Shown here: piece by piece, positions 8,083-16,965 of the stretch
Layout: each line of letters opens with the position of its first letter
Numbering within the stretch: position 1 is the stretch's first letter
From: JBJELF01 sp051879015
GTDB taxonomy: Bacteria > Bacillota > Clostridia > Lachnospirales > Lachnospiraceae
DNA length: 64,000 bases
Direction of reading: 5' to 3'
Assembly: GCA_051879015.1 (NCBI GenBank)
Contig: JBJELF010000040.1
Coordinates: 6,897 to 70,896 of the forward strand
Notes under the pieces: model-generated
Databases searched by the model: none
Told to the model about the DNA's origin: nothing
The model's input: only the letters and a program-made list of their open reading frames with translations
Position numbers and translations under genes: made by a program

Positions 8083-9504
8083 ATGAGAGACAAGAAAGCG
8101 AAAATCGGGATTATTGTATTTGGACTTGTGTTTGCAGTAATTAGTATATTAGGATTAATGTTGCCCTTGCGTCCGCAGGTTTCTGAGCTGGAGAAGAGAG
8201 AATTGACAAAGTTTCCAGAGTTTACATGGGAAAGTTTCTGGGATGGAAGCTGGTGTTCTCAAGTTTCGCTCTGGTATGCAGATACCTTTCCTTATCGGGA
8301 TATTTTGTTGAGTGCTAATGCTCAATTAAAGGAATTGTATGGAATACGCACCACGCAGCTTCATGGACAGTTGGGTACAGGGGACGAAATTCCAGATGTA
8401 TCGGTTCCTTCGTTGGAAGATAGTGAAGCGACAAAGTCGACTGAGGAGAGCAGTGCGGAGGAGACAGAGTCAACAGAAGAAACGGAATCAGTGGAATCAA
8501 TCGACGAGAGTTATTCTCAGGAAGAGACGGAAGAGAGCAGTACCTTTGCAGCAGAATCTACAGAAGACAATGAAACACCTTCTTCAGAGTCTCCTGCTGT
8601 GTTGGGAGAGAAGGTAGGAGCGATTTATTTAACGGGAAAGACTGCCTATGAGATTTATTACTTTTCTCGTGAAGCTGCCGATATTTATATAGAAGCAATC
8701 AATCAAGCGGCAGAAGAATTGGATGGAATAGCCAATGTATATGCGATGGTAGTGCCAACTTCCTTTGGCATTTATATAGATGAAAATACCCGCACAAGTT
8801 TGGATGGCAGCAGTGAGCAGAAAGCGGAGTTGTATTTATTGGGTTCTCTGGACTCAAGAGTTAATTCAATTTATCTGTATGATGTCTTAAAGTCTCACAA
8901 AGAGGAATATATTTATTTTAGAACAGATCATCACTGGACTGCGGATGGAGCGTATTATGCCTATGAGCAATTTGCCAAGAAAAAAGGATGGACGCCGACC
9001 AAGCGAGAGGATTTGGAAAAGATGGAGTTTACTGGTTTTGCAGGTTCCTTCTATGCAGGCACAGAGCAAACGAAGATTTTGATGGATAATCCAGATACGA
9101 TTACCGCCTATGTGCCAAAAGGCACAAATTTGATGGAAATGACACAGAGTGATGGTTCCTCACTGAAATGGTATATCATCAATGATGTCACTCACTATAA
9201 TCATGGAAATAAGTACAGCTGCTTTATTGGAGGGGATAACCCGTTCACAGTAATTGAAAATCCAAAGATTAGCGATGGTTCCAGCTGTGTTGTGATTAAG
9301 GATTCCTTCGGAAATGCTTATGCTCCATATTTGGTAGATCATTATCAGACGGTATATGTCTTGGATTATCGGGCATACAAGGGTAACTTTATTGATTTTG
9401 TAAAGGATAATGAAGTGCAGGATGTCATATTTCTTCATAATTTATCTTCCTCCATTGGTTCTAAGTCGCAGATGGAAGTATTTTTATCAAAAATAGTAAA
9501 TTAA
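8083..9504 (+). CDS. DHHW/AlgJ-like acetyltransferase accessory protein
   Basis: A secreted or membrane-anchored SGNH/AlgX-fold protein of 473 residues that probably works with the adjacent MBOAT protein. Residues 7-28 are hydrophobic (signal anchor). The family motif is FRTDHHWTADGAYYAY in the second half, followed by a late GSSCVVIKDSFGNAYAPYL block with the catalytic-type Ser. Residues about 105-170 are a low-complexity linker of Ser, Thr and Glu (repeats of EETES/EESS), which is unusual within the family and probably flexible. The start is preceded by GAGGAGG. A terminator follows at 9528-9562. Confidence 0.88.
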   Translation: MRDKKAKIGIIVFGLVFAVISILGLMLPLRPQVSELEKRELTKFPEFTWESFWDGSWCSQVSLWYADTFPYRDILLSANAQLKELYGIRTTQLHGQLGTGDEIPDVSVPSLEDSEATKSTEESSAEETESTEETESVESIDESYSQEETEESSTFAAESTEDNETPSSESPAVLGEKVGAIYLTGKTAYEIYYFSREAADIYIEAINQAAEELDGIANVYAMVVPTSFGIYIDENTRTSLDGSSEQKAELYLLGSLDSRVNSIYLYDVLKSHKEEYIYFRTDHHWTADGAYYAYEQFAKKKGWTPTKREDLEKMEFTGFAGSFYAGTEQTKILMDNPDTITAYVPKGTNLMEMTQSDGSSLKWYIINDVTHYNHGNKYSCFIGGDNPFTVIENPKISDGSSCVVIKDSFGNAYAPYLVDHYQTVYVLDYRAYKGNFIDFVKDNEVQDVIFLHNLSSSIGSKSQMEVFLSKIVN

Positions 9505-9527
9505 AAAAATAGTAAATTAAAAAATAG

Positions 9528-9562
9528 GGAATTGAGATACTATATCTCAATTCCTTATTTTT
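9528..9562 (+). terminator. Intrinsic terminator after the DHHW gene
   Basis: A 12-bp stem GGAATTGAGATA/TATCTCAATTCC with a 3-nt loop is followed by TTATTTTT. Confidence 0.88.
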
Positions 9563-9637
9563 GAGCTAAAAAAGATATTTTTTGCAAAAATTACGAAAAA
9601 AATGGCGAATATTCCCTTTAAAAAAAAGAAGAAATGC

Positions 9638-9666
9638 TTGACAAAATAAATATAAAATGATATTAT
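9638..9666 (+). promoter_or_regulatory. Sigma-A type promoter for the 3D-domain protein gene
   Basis: TTGACA (9638-9643), a 17-nt spacer and TATTAT (9661-9666). The A/T-rich leader to 9790 shows no further clear structure. Confidence 0.75.
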
Positions 9667-9790
9667 CAACATCGTAATAAAAATGTAACAAATTATTGTA
9701 AAATCATAAAAAATGTAAAAAAATTGTAATTTCTGCTAAAATGGAAGAAGGAAAAGGAGAAATTATATTTTGTATCACATAGGAGGTTTT

Positions 9791-11152
9791 ATGAGAAGAA
9801 ATAAATTGTTTCTTGCTGCAGCAGGTGTAACATTGGCAGCAGCAGTTTTGATTATATCGGACAGTGGTGTAGCTTACGCACAGAACGCAGGCGGTGCAGT
9901 ACAGTCCCAGAGCAGTATGGCAGCACAGCTTAGTTTCATGGATGAAGATATTTTGAGTGATATTGACGGATATGCACAGGCATATGCAAAAATATTGTTG
10001 GCAGATGGTATCAAAGAAGAGTCTGATTTAGGAATCGCGCAGTGGCTGTCAAGTAAGTCTTTCATAGAGACAGAGTTGGTGACAGAAAAGAAAACACAGA
10101 AGAGTGCTCAGAAGGACGAGAAAAAGACATCAAGCGAGGAAATTGATGAGGAAAACTCGAAACTTAAAAAAGAAACAGCAGAAAACACAGAAAATCAGAA
10201 AGAAGAGCCAAAATCAGAATTACAATTATATTTTGAAAATCATGGCGTACTGAACAGCGAAAAGGCAGAGATTTTAAATATTCGCGATGGCGCAGGTGTT
10301 AAAAGTGAGATTTTGGGATATTTGTACACGAATGGTGTGGTTGAAATTATAGAAGAAAAAGACGAAGAAGAGAATGAAGAAGACGAGTGGTTACATATTA
10401 AATCTGGAAATGTAGAAGGCTGGGTTCACAAAGACTATATTTTGCTGGGAGAAGAAGCAGTAGAATACTATGAAGGAAAGATAAATCCAGTTGGCATTAT
10501 AACGGCAGACAGCCTGAATGTGAGACAGAAAAAGAGTACTGACAGTGAGATTTTAGATGTAGTCGTTTTAGATGAGACAGTCGATTTAGTATCTACCGAT
10601 GGAGATTGGTGGAAAATTAAGACGGATAATAAAATTGTTGGTTATGTATTAAGTGACTATCTGGATATTGATTATGGATTTTCTTCTGCAAAGACTGTTG
10701 AGGAAGTGGCTGAGGAAGCAAAACTAGCGGAAGAGGCAAGATTGGCTGAGGAAGCAAGATTAGCTGAGGAGGCGAGATTAGCAGCTGAGGCAGCAGAAGC
10801 GGCAAGAGCAGCGGAAGAGGCAAGATTGGCAGCTGAGATAGCAGCACAGCAGCAACAGAGTAGTTCATTGCAGTATGCAGGTACATTCAAGATTACTTAC
10901 TATTGTGCCTGTGAGCAGTGTACAGGTAAGAAAAATGCACATACTGCTACGGGAACAGTCCCAGTAGTTGGAAGAACGGTCGCTGCAAATCCATCTCAGA
11001 TTCCATTTGGCACGATTATTGTTCTCAATGGACAAGAGTATGTGGTAGAGGATTGCGGCGTTGCTCCAGGAGTCATCGATGTGTTTGTGGGAGATCATAA
11101 TTTGGCAATTCAGTTGGGCGTAAATTATAGTGATGTTTATATTAAGAAATAA
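9791..11152 (+). CDS. Secreted cell-wall protein with SH3 domains and a 3D domain
   Basis: A 453-residue secreted protein. Residues 1-31 form a signal peptide ending near AYAQNA. Two bacterial SH3 domains lie at about 150-225 (ILNIRDGAGVKSEILGYLY) and 235-300 (DSLNVRQKKSTDSEILDV). A coiled linker of EEARLAEEARLA repeats follows at about 305-355. The C-terminal 3D domain (ITYYCACEQCTG, AANPSQIPFGTIIVLNG, DVFVGDH) resembles RpfB/YocH/MltA-like lytic folds. The role is probably peptidoglycan remodelling. The in-frame ATG at 9770 is less likely because AGGAGG sits at 9781, ideally spaced for 9791. Confidence 0.88.
   Translation: MRRNKLFLAAAGVTLAAAVLIISDSGVAYAQNAGGAVQSQSSMAAQLSFMDEDILSDIDGYAQAYAKILLADGIKEESDLGIAQWLSSKSFIETELVTEKKTQKSAQKDEKKTSSEEIDEENSKLKKETAENTENQKEEPKSELQLYFENHGVLNSEKAEILNIRDGAGVKSEILGYLYTNGVVEIIEEKDEEENEEDEWLHIKSGNVEGWVHKDYILLGEEAVEYYEGKINPVGIITADSLNVRQKKSTDSEILDVVVLDETVDLVSTDGDWWKIKTDNKIVGYVLSDYLDIDYGFSSAKTVEEVAEEAKLAEEARLAEEARLAEEARLAAEAAEAARAAEEARLAAEIAAQQQQSSSLQYAGTFKITYYCACEQCTGKKNAHTATGTVPVVGRTVAANPSQIPFGTIIVLNGQEYVVEDCGVAPGVIDVFVGDHNLAIQLGVNYSDVYIKK
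10715..10850 (+). repeat. Coding tandem repeat, Ala/Glu/Arg/Leu coiled linker
   Basis: Near-perfect 18-bp units (GAGGAAGCAAGATTAGCT type) encode EEARLA repeats between the SH3 and 3D domains. Unit number is likely to vary between strains. Confidence 0.75.
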
Positions 11153-11238
11153 TGAAGCCAGTGTTAGAATATTTTATATTTTATGCTGAATAGCTACAAA
11201 AATAAATCAAGAAAAACATTCTTTTGTTTTTTTGTATA

Positions 11239-11267
11239 TTGGAAAAGTAAATTGGATATGCTATAAT
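11239..11267 (+). promoter_or_regulatory. Promoter upstream of typA with extended -10
   Basis: TTGGAA (11239-11244), a 17-nt spacer and TATAAT (11262-11267) preceded by TGC. The expected start point, about 11274, falls inside the 5' arm of the hairpin at 11272-11294. Confidence 0.7.
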
Positions 11268-11271
11268 TATT

Positions 11272-11297
11272 AGCCGAGGCGTTCTGCCTCGGCTTTT
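11272..11297 (+). terminator. Terminator-like hairpin just after a promoter
   Basis: A 9-bp stem AGCCGAGGC/GCCTCGGCT with loop GTTCT is followed by TTTT. It may end transcription of the upstream 3D-domain gene, while the typA transcript starts at its base. Confidence 0.7.
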
Positions 11298-11421
11298 ATA
11301 TACATATGCCCACGTAAGGCAAATTTTTGTTAATACAACTATGGGCGGCGCAGTGAGTAGCAGGAGGTGAGTCCTGCCCTACTTGATTATGAATCAGAAA
11401 GCGACGAAATGGAGACAAAAT

Positions 11422-13248
11422 ATGAAAAGAGAAGATATTAGAAATGTAGCTATTATTGCTCATGTAGACCACGGTAAGACCACATTGGTGGATGAATTAT
11501 TGAAGCAAAGTGGTGTGTTCCGTGAGAATCAGGAAGTGCAGGAGCGTGTCATGGATTCCAACGATATTGAAAGAGAGAGAGGCATTACCATTCTTTCTAA
11601 AAATACCGCTATTTATTATAAAAATACTAAAATCAATATTATTGATACTCCTGGACATGCTGACTTTGGCGGTGAAGTAGAGCGTGTGCTGAAGATGGTG
11701 AATGGTGTTATTCTGGTAGTAGATGCCTTTGAGGGTGCTATGCCGCAAACTAAGTTTGTGCTGCAGAAGGCATTGGAGCTAAATCTTTCCGTCATCGTAT
11801 GCATCAACAAAATTGACCGTCCAGAGGCAAGACCGGAAGAGGTCATTGATGAAGTTTTGGAGCTTTTGATGGATTTGGATGCGAATGATGAACAGCTGGA
11901 GTGTCCATTTGTCTTTGCTTCTGCAAAAGCTGGTTATGCTATGAAAAATTTGGATGACCCAAGGGAAAATATGATTCCATTGTTTGAGACTATTTTGGAG
12001 CATATTCCAGCGCCAGAGGGAGATCCTGATGCAGGTACTCAGGTACTTATCAGTACCATCGACTACAATGAATATGTTGGACGTATTGGTATCGGTAAAG
12101 TGGATAATGGAACAATTGCAGTAAATCAGGAATGTTTGGTTTTAAATCATCATGACCCGGATAAGAGACAGCACGTAAAGATTAGCAAATTATATGAGTT
12201 TGATGGATTAAATAAAGTCGAAGTAAAAGAAGCTAATATTGGTTCTATTGTAGCGATTTCTGGTATTGCGGATCTGCATATCGGTGATACCCTGTGCTCT
12301 CCGGAAAACCCAGTGGCAATTCCATTCCAGAAGATTTCAGAGCCAACCATTGCTATGCAGTTTATGGTAAATGACAGTCCATTTGCTGGACAGGAAGGTA
12401 AATTTGTCACATCCAGACATCTGCGTGACCGATTATTCCGTGAGCTGAACACCGATGTATCTTTGCGTGTGGAGGAGACAGAATCAACCGAGTGTTTTAA
12501 GGTATCTGGTCGTGGTGAGCTTCACTTGTCCGTATTGATTGAGAACATGAGACGTGAGGGATATGAGTTTGCAGTCAGCAAGGCGGAGGTGTTGACCAAG
12601 CGTGATGAGAGAAATCGACTTCTTGAGCCTATGGAGTTAGTTTATGTTGATGTGCCAGAGGAATTTTCAGGCAATGTCATTCAAAAGCTGAGCAGCCGCA
12701 AAGGTGAGCTGATGGGTATGAGCGAGGGCAATGGAGGATATACCAGACTTGAATTTTCTATCCCATCGAGAGGTTTGATTGGATATCGTGGTGATTTTAT
12801 GACGGATACCAAAGGAAATGGTATTATGAATACAATTTTTGATGGATATGATTTATATAAGGGTGAGATTGCTTACAGAAAACAAGGTTCTCTGATTGCC
12901 TTTGAGACAGGTACTTCTGTCACCTATGGTCTGTTTAATGCTCAGGAACGTGGAACTTTGTTTATCGGTGCTGGAGAAAAGGTTTATGGCGGTATGATTG
13001 TAGGGCAGAATGGTCGTGGCGAGGATATCGAGGTCAATGTCTGCAAGAAAAAACAGCTGACAAACACCCGCGCTTCTGGTTCCGATGATGCATTAAAGCT
13101 GACTACTCCAAAGGTGATGAGTCTAGAGCAGTGTTTGGACTTTATTGAGACAGACGAACTTTTGGAAATCACTCCCAAGAGTTTACGAATCCGCAAGAAG
13201 ATTTTGGATCCCACTATGAGAAAGAGAGCTGCTATCCATAAAGGTTGA
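11422..13248 (+). CDS. typA: Ribosome-associated GTPase BipA/TypA
   Basis: A translational GTPase related to EF-G that acts on ribosome assembly and stress responses. The G-domain motifs are IIAHVDHGKTTLVDELL (P-loop), RERGITILSKNTA (switch I), DTPGHADFGGEV and NKIDRPEARP. The C-terminal part (SRGLIGYRGDFMTDTKGNG and GASGSDDA-like TRASGSDDALKLTTP) is specific to TypA. The 608-residue length is normal. The start at 11422 (MKREDIRN) follows GGAG at 11411; the in-frame ATG at 11383 adds 13 unconserved residues. A hairpin AGTAG/CTACT with CAGG/CCTG lies just upstream at about 11357-11384. Confidence 0.96.
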   Translation: MKREDIRNVAIIAHVDHGKTTLVDELLKQSGVFRENQEVQERVMDSNDIERERGITILSKNTAIYYKNTKINIIDTPGHADFGGEVERVLKMVNGVILVVDAFEGAMPQTKFVLQKALELNLSVIVCINKIDRPEARPEEVIDEVLELLMDLDANDEQLECPFVFASAKAGYAMKNLDDPRENMIPLFETILEHIPAPEGDPDAGTQVLISTIDYNEYVGRIGIGKVDNGTIAVNQECLVLNHHDPDKRQHVKISKLYEFDGLNKVEVKEANIGSIVAISGIADLHIGDTLCSPENPVAIPFQKISEPTIAMQFMVNDSPFAGQEGKFVTSRHLRDRLFRELNTDVSLRVEETESTECFKVSGRGELHLSVLIENMRREGYEFAVSKAEVLTKRDERNRLLEPMELVYVDVPEEFSGNVIQKLSSRKGELMGMSEGNGGYTRLEFSIPSRGLIGYRGDFMTDTKGNGIMNTIFDGYDLYKGEIAYRKQGSLIAFETGTSVTYGLFNAQERGTLFIGAGEKVYGGMIVGQNGRGEDIEVNVCKKKQLTNTRASGSDDALKLTTPKVMSLEQCLDFIETDELLEITPKSLRIRKKILDPTMRKRAAIHKG

Positions 13249-13272
13249 TAGTTCAGCAGAGAGGAAAAAAGA

Positions 13273-13566
13273 ATGGCAAATATTATTTCAGATGAGACGA
13301 TTGAATATGTAGGAATTCTTGCAAAGCTGGAGCTTTCTGATGAAGAAAAGGAGGCTGCTAAGAAGGATATGGGCAGTATGTTGGATTACATTGATAAGCT
13401 CAATGAGTTGGATACCACAGGAGTGGAGCCTATGAGCCATGTATTTCCAGTAAATAATGTATTTCGTGAGGATATTGTCACAAATGCAGACACAAGAGAT
13501 GCTATTTTGGCCAATGCGCCAGAAGAAAAAGACGGCAGCTTTAAAGTTCCGAAGACAGTAGAGTAG
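13273..13566 (+). CDS. gatC: Aspartyl/glutamyl-tRNA amidotransferase subunit C
   Basis: The small stabilising subunit of GatCAB, which converts Glu-tRNA(Gln), and often Asp-tRNA(Asn), to the amide form. It has 97 residues, typical for GatC, with conserved features VGILAKLELSDEEK, the motif MLDYIDKLNELDTTGVEPMS and a C-terminal KVPKTVE. It is 24 nt downstream of typA and 13 nt upstream of gatA, so it is the first gene of gatCAB. The start is preceded by GAGAGGAAAA. Confidence 0.94.
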   Translation: MANIISDETIEYVGILAKLELSDEEKEAAKKDMGSMLDYIDKLNELDTTGVEPMSHVFPVNNVFREDIVTNADTRDAILANAPEEKDGSFKVPKTVE

Positions 13567-13579
13567 GAGGATTCTTGCG

Positions 13580-15043
13580 ATGAATTGGATGAGTTTGACA
13601 GCAGTAGAGCTGGGAAAGAAAATAAAAGCAGGAGAAGTCAGCGTGGTGGAAGCTACTAAGGCGGCTCTGGAAAATATCAAGAAGGCGGAGCCAATCTGTC
13701 ATAGCTATGTGACCGTCACTGAGGAGGCAGCTTTAAAGAAGGCAGAAGAAATTCAGAAAAAAATTGATGCGGGAGAGTTGACCGGACCGTTAGCTGGTGT
13801 GCCAGTGGCTATCAAGGACAATATGTGTACGGAAGGCTTGCTGACTACCTGCTCTTCAAAAATTTTGTATAATTTTGTACCAACTTACACCGCAGAGGCA
13901 GTGTTGAATTTGGAAAAGGCTGGAGCAGTGATTTTGGGTAAAACAAATATGGATGAGTTTGCCATGGGAAGTACCACAGAAACATCAGCCTTTGGTGAGA
14001 CAAAAAATCCATGGAACCCGGAGCATGTGCCAGGTGGTTCCTCTGGAGGTTCTGCGGCAGCGGTGGCAGCACAGGAGTGCTCTTATGCATTAGGTTCTGA
14101 TACGGGTGGCTCCATTCGTCAGCCTTGTTCTTACTGTGGTATCACAGGTATGAAACCAACATATGGTACCGTATCTCGATATGGATTGATTGCCTATGGT
14201 TCCTCTTTGGATCAGATTGGTCCGATGGCAAAGGATGTGACCGATGTAGCTACCATTTTGGAAGCGATTGCCTCCTATGATCCAAAGGACAGCACCAGTG
14301 TCAAGAGAGAGGATTATGATTTTACCTCTGCCCTTGTGGATGATGTGAAGGGAATGAAGATTGGCATTCCAAAGGATTATTTTGGAGATGGTTTAGATGT
14401 GGAAGTCAAGGAAGCAATCTTGAATGCCGTTCATAAATTGGAAGAAAAAGGTGCTATCGTGGAGATGTTTGACTTGAGTCTGGTGGATTACGCTATTCCA
14501 GCATACTATGTCATCGCTTCCGCAGAGGCAAGTTCCAATTTGGCTCGTTTTGACGGTGTTAAGTATGGTTACCGTACCGAGGATTATGAAGGTCTTCATA
14601 ATATGTACAAAAAATCTCGCTCGGAAGGTTTTGGACCAGAGGTAAAGAGACGTATTATGCTGGGCTCTTTTGTGCTGAGCTCCGGTTACTATGATGCCTA
14701 TTATTTAAAGGCACTTCGTACCAAAGCGATGATTAAGAAAGCTTTTGATGAAGCTTTTGCCAAGTATGATGTTATTGTGGCACCAGCGGCACCGACTACG
14801 GCACCTAAGTTGGGAGAAAGTTTGAGCAATCCAATTCAGATGTATCTGAGCGATATTTATACCATTTCGGTCAATTTGGCAGGCTTGCCGGGTATGACAA
14901 TTCCCTGTGGTGTGGACAGCAAAGGTCTTCCAATCGGTATGCAGTTGATTGGTGATTGTTTCCAAGAAAAGAAATTAATTCGTACCGGTTATGCTTTCGA
15001 GCAGACAAAGACCTATCAGCGACCTGCCATGGTGGAAGAATAA
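13580..15043 (+). CDS. gatA: Aspartyl/glutamyl-tRNA amidotransferase subunit A
   Basis: The glutaminase subunit of GatCAB, of the amidase-signature family, with 487 residues. The Ser-cisSer-Lys catalytic set is visible: Lys in VPVAIKDNM, the signature GGSSGGSAAAVAA, and the nucleophile Ser in GSDTGGSIRQP. The ammonia-channel and GatB-binding region follows normally. RBS AGGAGG is upstream. The presence of gatCAB implies that Gln-tRNA, and probably Asn-tRNA, is made by the indirect route. Confidence 0.96.
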   Translation: MNWMSLTAVELGKKIKAGEVSVVEATKAALENIKKAEPICHSYVTVTEEAALKKAEEIQKKIDAGELTGPLAGVPVAIKDNMCTEGLLTTCSSKILYNFVPTYTAEAVLNLEKAGAVILGKTNMDEFAMGSTTETSAFGETKNPWNPEHVPGGSSGGSAAAVAAQECSYALGSDTGGSIRQPCSYCGITGMKPTYGTVSRYGLIAYGSSLDQIGPMAKDVTDVATILEAIASYDPKDSTSVKREDYDFTSALVDDVKGMKIGIPKDYFGDGLDVEVKEAILNAVHKLEEKGAIVEMFDLSLVDYAIPAYYVIASAEASSNLARFDGVKYGYRTEDYEGLHNMYKKSRSEGFGPEVKRRIMLGSFVLSSGYYDAYYLKALRTKAMIKKAFDEAFAKYDVIVAPAAPTTAPKLGESLSNPIQMYLSDIYTISVNLAGLPGMTIPCGVDSKGLPIGMQLIGDCFQEKKLIRTGYAFEQTKTYQRPAMVEE

Positions 15044-15056
15044 GGAGGAGAAAAAA

Positions 15057-16496
15057 ATGGCAAAACAATATGAAACTGTAATTGGTTTGGAGGTTCATGT
15101 AGAACTTGCCACCAAGACAAAAATTTTTTGCGGCTGCAGCACTGCTTTTGGTGGTGCACCAAATACCCACACCTGCCCTGTCTGCACAGGTATGCCGGGT
15201 TCTCTTCCTGTATTGAATAAGCAAGTGGTAGAGTATGCTATGGCAGTGGGATTGGCTACAAATTGTCAGATTACTCGATACAGTAAATTTGACAGAAAAA
15301 ATTATTTCTATCCAGATAATCCACAAAATTACCAGATTTCTCAGCTCTATGCACCAATCTGTCATGATGGCTATGTAGAGATTGAGGTGAATGGCACTAA
15401 GAAGCAGGTGCGAATTCATGAGATTCACATGGAGGAAGATGCGGGCAAGTTGATTCATGATGAGTGGGATGATTGTTCATTGGTTGATTTCAATCGTTCC
15501 GGTGTGCCGCTGATTGAGATTGTGTCAGAACCCGATATGCGTTCTGCGGAGGAAGTTATCGCTTATCTGGATAAATTGAGATTGACGATTCAGTATCTGG
15601 GGGCTTCTGACTGTAAGCTGCAGGAAGGGTCGATGCGTGCTGATGTTAATTTGTCTGTCAGAGAGGTAGGCAGTGAGAAATTTGGCACTCGTACTGAAAT
15701 GAAAAATTTGAACTCTTTTAAAGCTATCGCTCGAGCAATCGCTGGTGAGAGAGAAAGACAGATTGATTTGATTGAGGCGGGGAAAGCAGTGATTCAGGAA
15801 ACCAGACGTTGGGATGATAACAAAGGTTCTTCTTATGCTATGCGCTCCAAGGAAGATGCACAGGATTATCGTTATTTCCCAGAGCCAGATTTGGTTCCGC
15901 TGGTTATCAGCGAAGAATGGATTCAGAGGATTAAGGCTCGCCAGCCAGAATTTCGCGATGCAAAAAAGGCAAGGTATATTGCGGAGTATGAGCTCCCGGA
16001 ATATGATGCAGATATCTTGACAGAGACTAAAAAATTAGCTGATTTGTTTGAGGAAACCATTGCCTGTGGTGCTCAGCCCAAAAAAGTTTCCAACTGGCTG
16101 ATGGTAGAGACAATGCGTTTGATGAAAGAGCATAGTATGGACCCGGAAAATTTGAGATTTTCTCCAGCGCATCTGGCTGCATTGATTGCTATGGTGGATA
16201 AGAAAGAAATCAACAGCACTGTGGCTAAGCAAGTGTTTGAGATGATGTTTGCAGAGGATGTGGATCCAGTAGCATATGTGGAGAAAAATGGATTAAAAAC
16301 CGTCAGTGATGATGGAGCGCTGCGCAGTGTCATCGAAGGTATCATTGACAAAAATCCAAAGGCTGTTGAGGATTTTAAGGCAGGCAAGAAGAAAGCTGCC
16401 GGTGCTATCGTAGGACAAACAATGAAGGCTATGAAAGGAAAAGCGGATCCAGCAACAGTAAATCGATTGGTGGCAGAGATTTTGGCATCAAAATGA
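15057..16496 (+). CDS. gatB: Aspartyl/glutamyl-tRNA amidotransferase subunit B
   Basis: The kinase/transamidase subunit of GatCAB, 479 residues. It begins MAKQYETVIGLEVHVELAT and has the zinc-site cysteines (FCGCSTAFGG, CPVCTGMPG), DFNRSGVPLIEIVSEPD and the C-terminal YqeY-like tail domain (KAAGAIVGQTMKAMKGKADP). The start at 15057 follows AAGGAGGAG. Its TGA stop (16494-16496) lies inside the end motif ATGATGTTG of repeat copy B, which also acts as a terminator-like hairpin. Confidence 0.96.
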   Translation: MAKQYETVIGLEVHVELATKTKIFCGCSTAFGGAPNTHTCPVCTGMPGSLPVLNKQVVEYAMAVGLATNCQITRYSKFDRKNYFYPDNPQNYQISQLYAPICHDGYVEIEVNGTKKQVRIHEIHMEEDAGKLIHDEWDDCSLVDFNRSGVPLIEIVSEPDMRSAEEVIAYLDKLRLTIQYLGASDCKLQEGSMRADVNLSVREVGSEKFGTRTEMKNLNSFKAIARAIAGERERQIDLIEAGKAVIQETRRWDDNKGSSYAMRSKEDAQDYRYFPEPDLVPLVISEEWIQRIKARQPEFRDAKKARYIAEYELPEYDADILTETKKLADLFEETIACGAQPKKVSNWLMVETMRLMKEHSMDPENLRFSPAHLAALIAMVDKKEINSTVAKQVFEMMFAEDVDPVAYVEKNGLKTVSDDGALRSVIEGIIDKNPKAVEDFKAGKKKAAGAIVGQTMKAMKGKADPATVNRLVAEILASK

Positions 16497-16531
16497 TGTT
16501 GGGGTCAAAAGCAATGTTGACCCCTTAATAC
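16493..16531 (-). repeat. Palindromic intergenic repeat, copy B (terminator-like core)
   Basis: ATGATGTTGGGGTCAA and TTGACCCCTTAATAC form an 8-bp perfect stem GGGGTCAA/TTGACCCC between two convergent genes. Read on the minus strand it matches the core seen at 39552-39590. It contains the gatB stop codon. Confidence 0.75.
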
Positions 16532-16535
16532 TTAT

Positions 16536-16898
16536 TTAGCTGACCATGCCTCCTACCATGCCGCTCACACTGCAAAGTCCGAGAGCAATCAGCATGTGGG
16601 GCACACTTTGGACCATTTCTTTCTGAATCAGAAAGGAGATGCCCAACAAAATACTGAAATATAAAATTCCTTCTAATAGTCCCCACAGAAATTTTTTCTG
16701 TGAGGACTGTTTTCCTGCTAAGAATCCTCCGACGAAGCATACAATCATGTAAATGCCGTAGGCGAACAGAGTCAGCTGTTCATCGGCTATTTTAAATTTC
16801 AGCAAAAGGAAGGCCAGAATAGACAGCAAAACAGCTGTGATTATGTAGCAAAGAAGCAGTATTTTCATCATCGGAATGATAGGAAATTTGTTTTTCAT
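16536..16898 (-). CDS. TIGR04086-like small membrane protein
   Basis: A 120-residue protein with four hydrophobic segments (LLLCYIITAVLLSILAFLLL, LFAYGIYMIVCFVGGFLAG, GLLEGILYFSILLGISFLI, MLIALGLCSVSGMVGGMVS). Its size and the GxxAG-rich helices match the TIGR04086/YrzE family, of unknown function. In many Clostridia this family sits near yajC and the SCIFF genes. Here it is about 1.6 kb upstream of scfA and on the opposite strand. RBS AGGAG lies before the start on the minus strand (AGGAGATTCTT). The family assignment is from memory of its pattern. Confidence 0.75.
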   Translation of the reverse strand: MKNKFPIIPMMKILLLCYIITAVLLSILAFLLLKFKIADEQLTLFAYGIYMIVCFVGGFLAGKQSSQKKFLWGLLEGILYFSILLGISFLIQKEMVQSVPHMLIALGLCSVSGMVGGMVS

Positions 16899-16930
16899 AA
16901 GAATCTCCTGAAAAGCTTTCTATAATTTTA

Positions 16931-16959
16931 TTGCATAAACTTCAATTTCATGCTAAAAT
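16931..16959 (+). promoter_or_regulatory. Promoter for the CNNM transporter gene
   Basis: TTGCAT (16931-16936), a 17-nt spacer and TAAAAT (16954-16959) preceded by TGC (extended -10). It gives a leader of about 125 nt. Confidence 0.65.
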
Positions 16960-16965
16960 CGGAAT

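Noticed and set aside
14871..15458. 195-codon minus-strand frame across gatA and gatB
   Set aside because: Antisense to two complete genes with no recognisable protein features.
16493..16531. Plain intrinsic terminator only
   Set aside because: It can act as one, but its ends and arms match the repeat family elsewhere in the window, so it is listed as a repeat copy.
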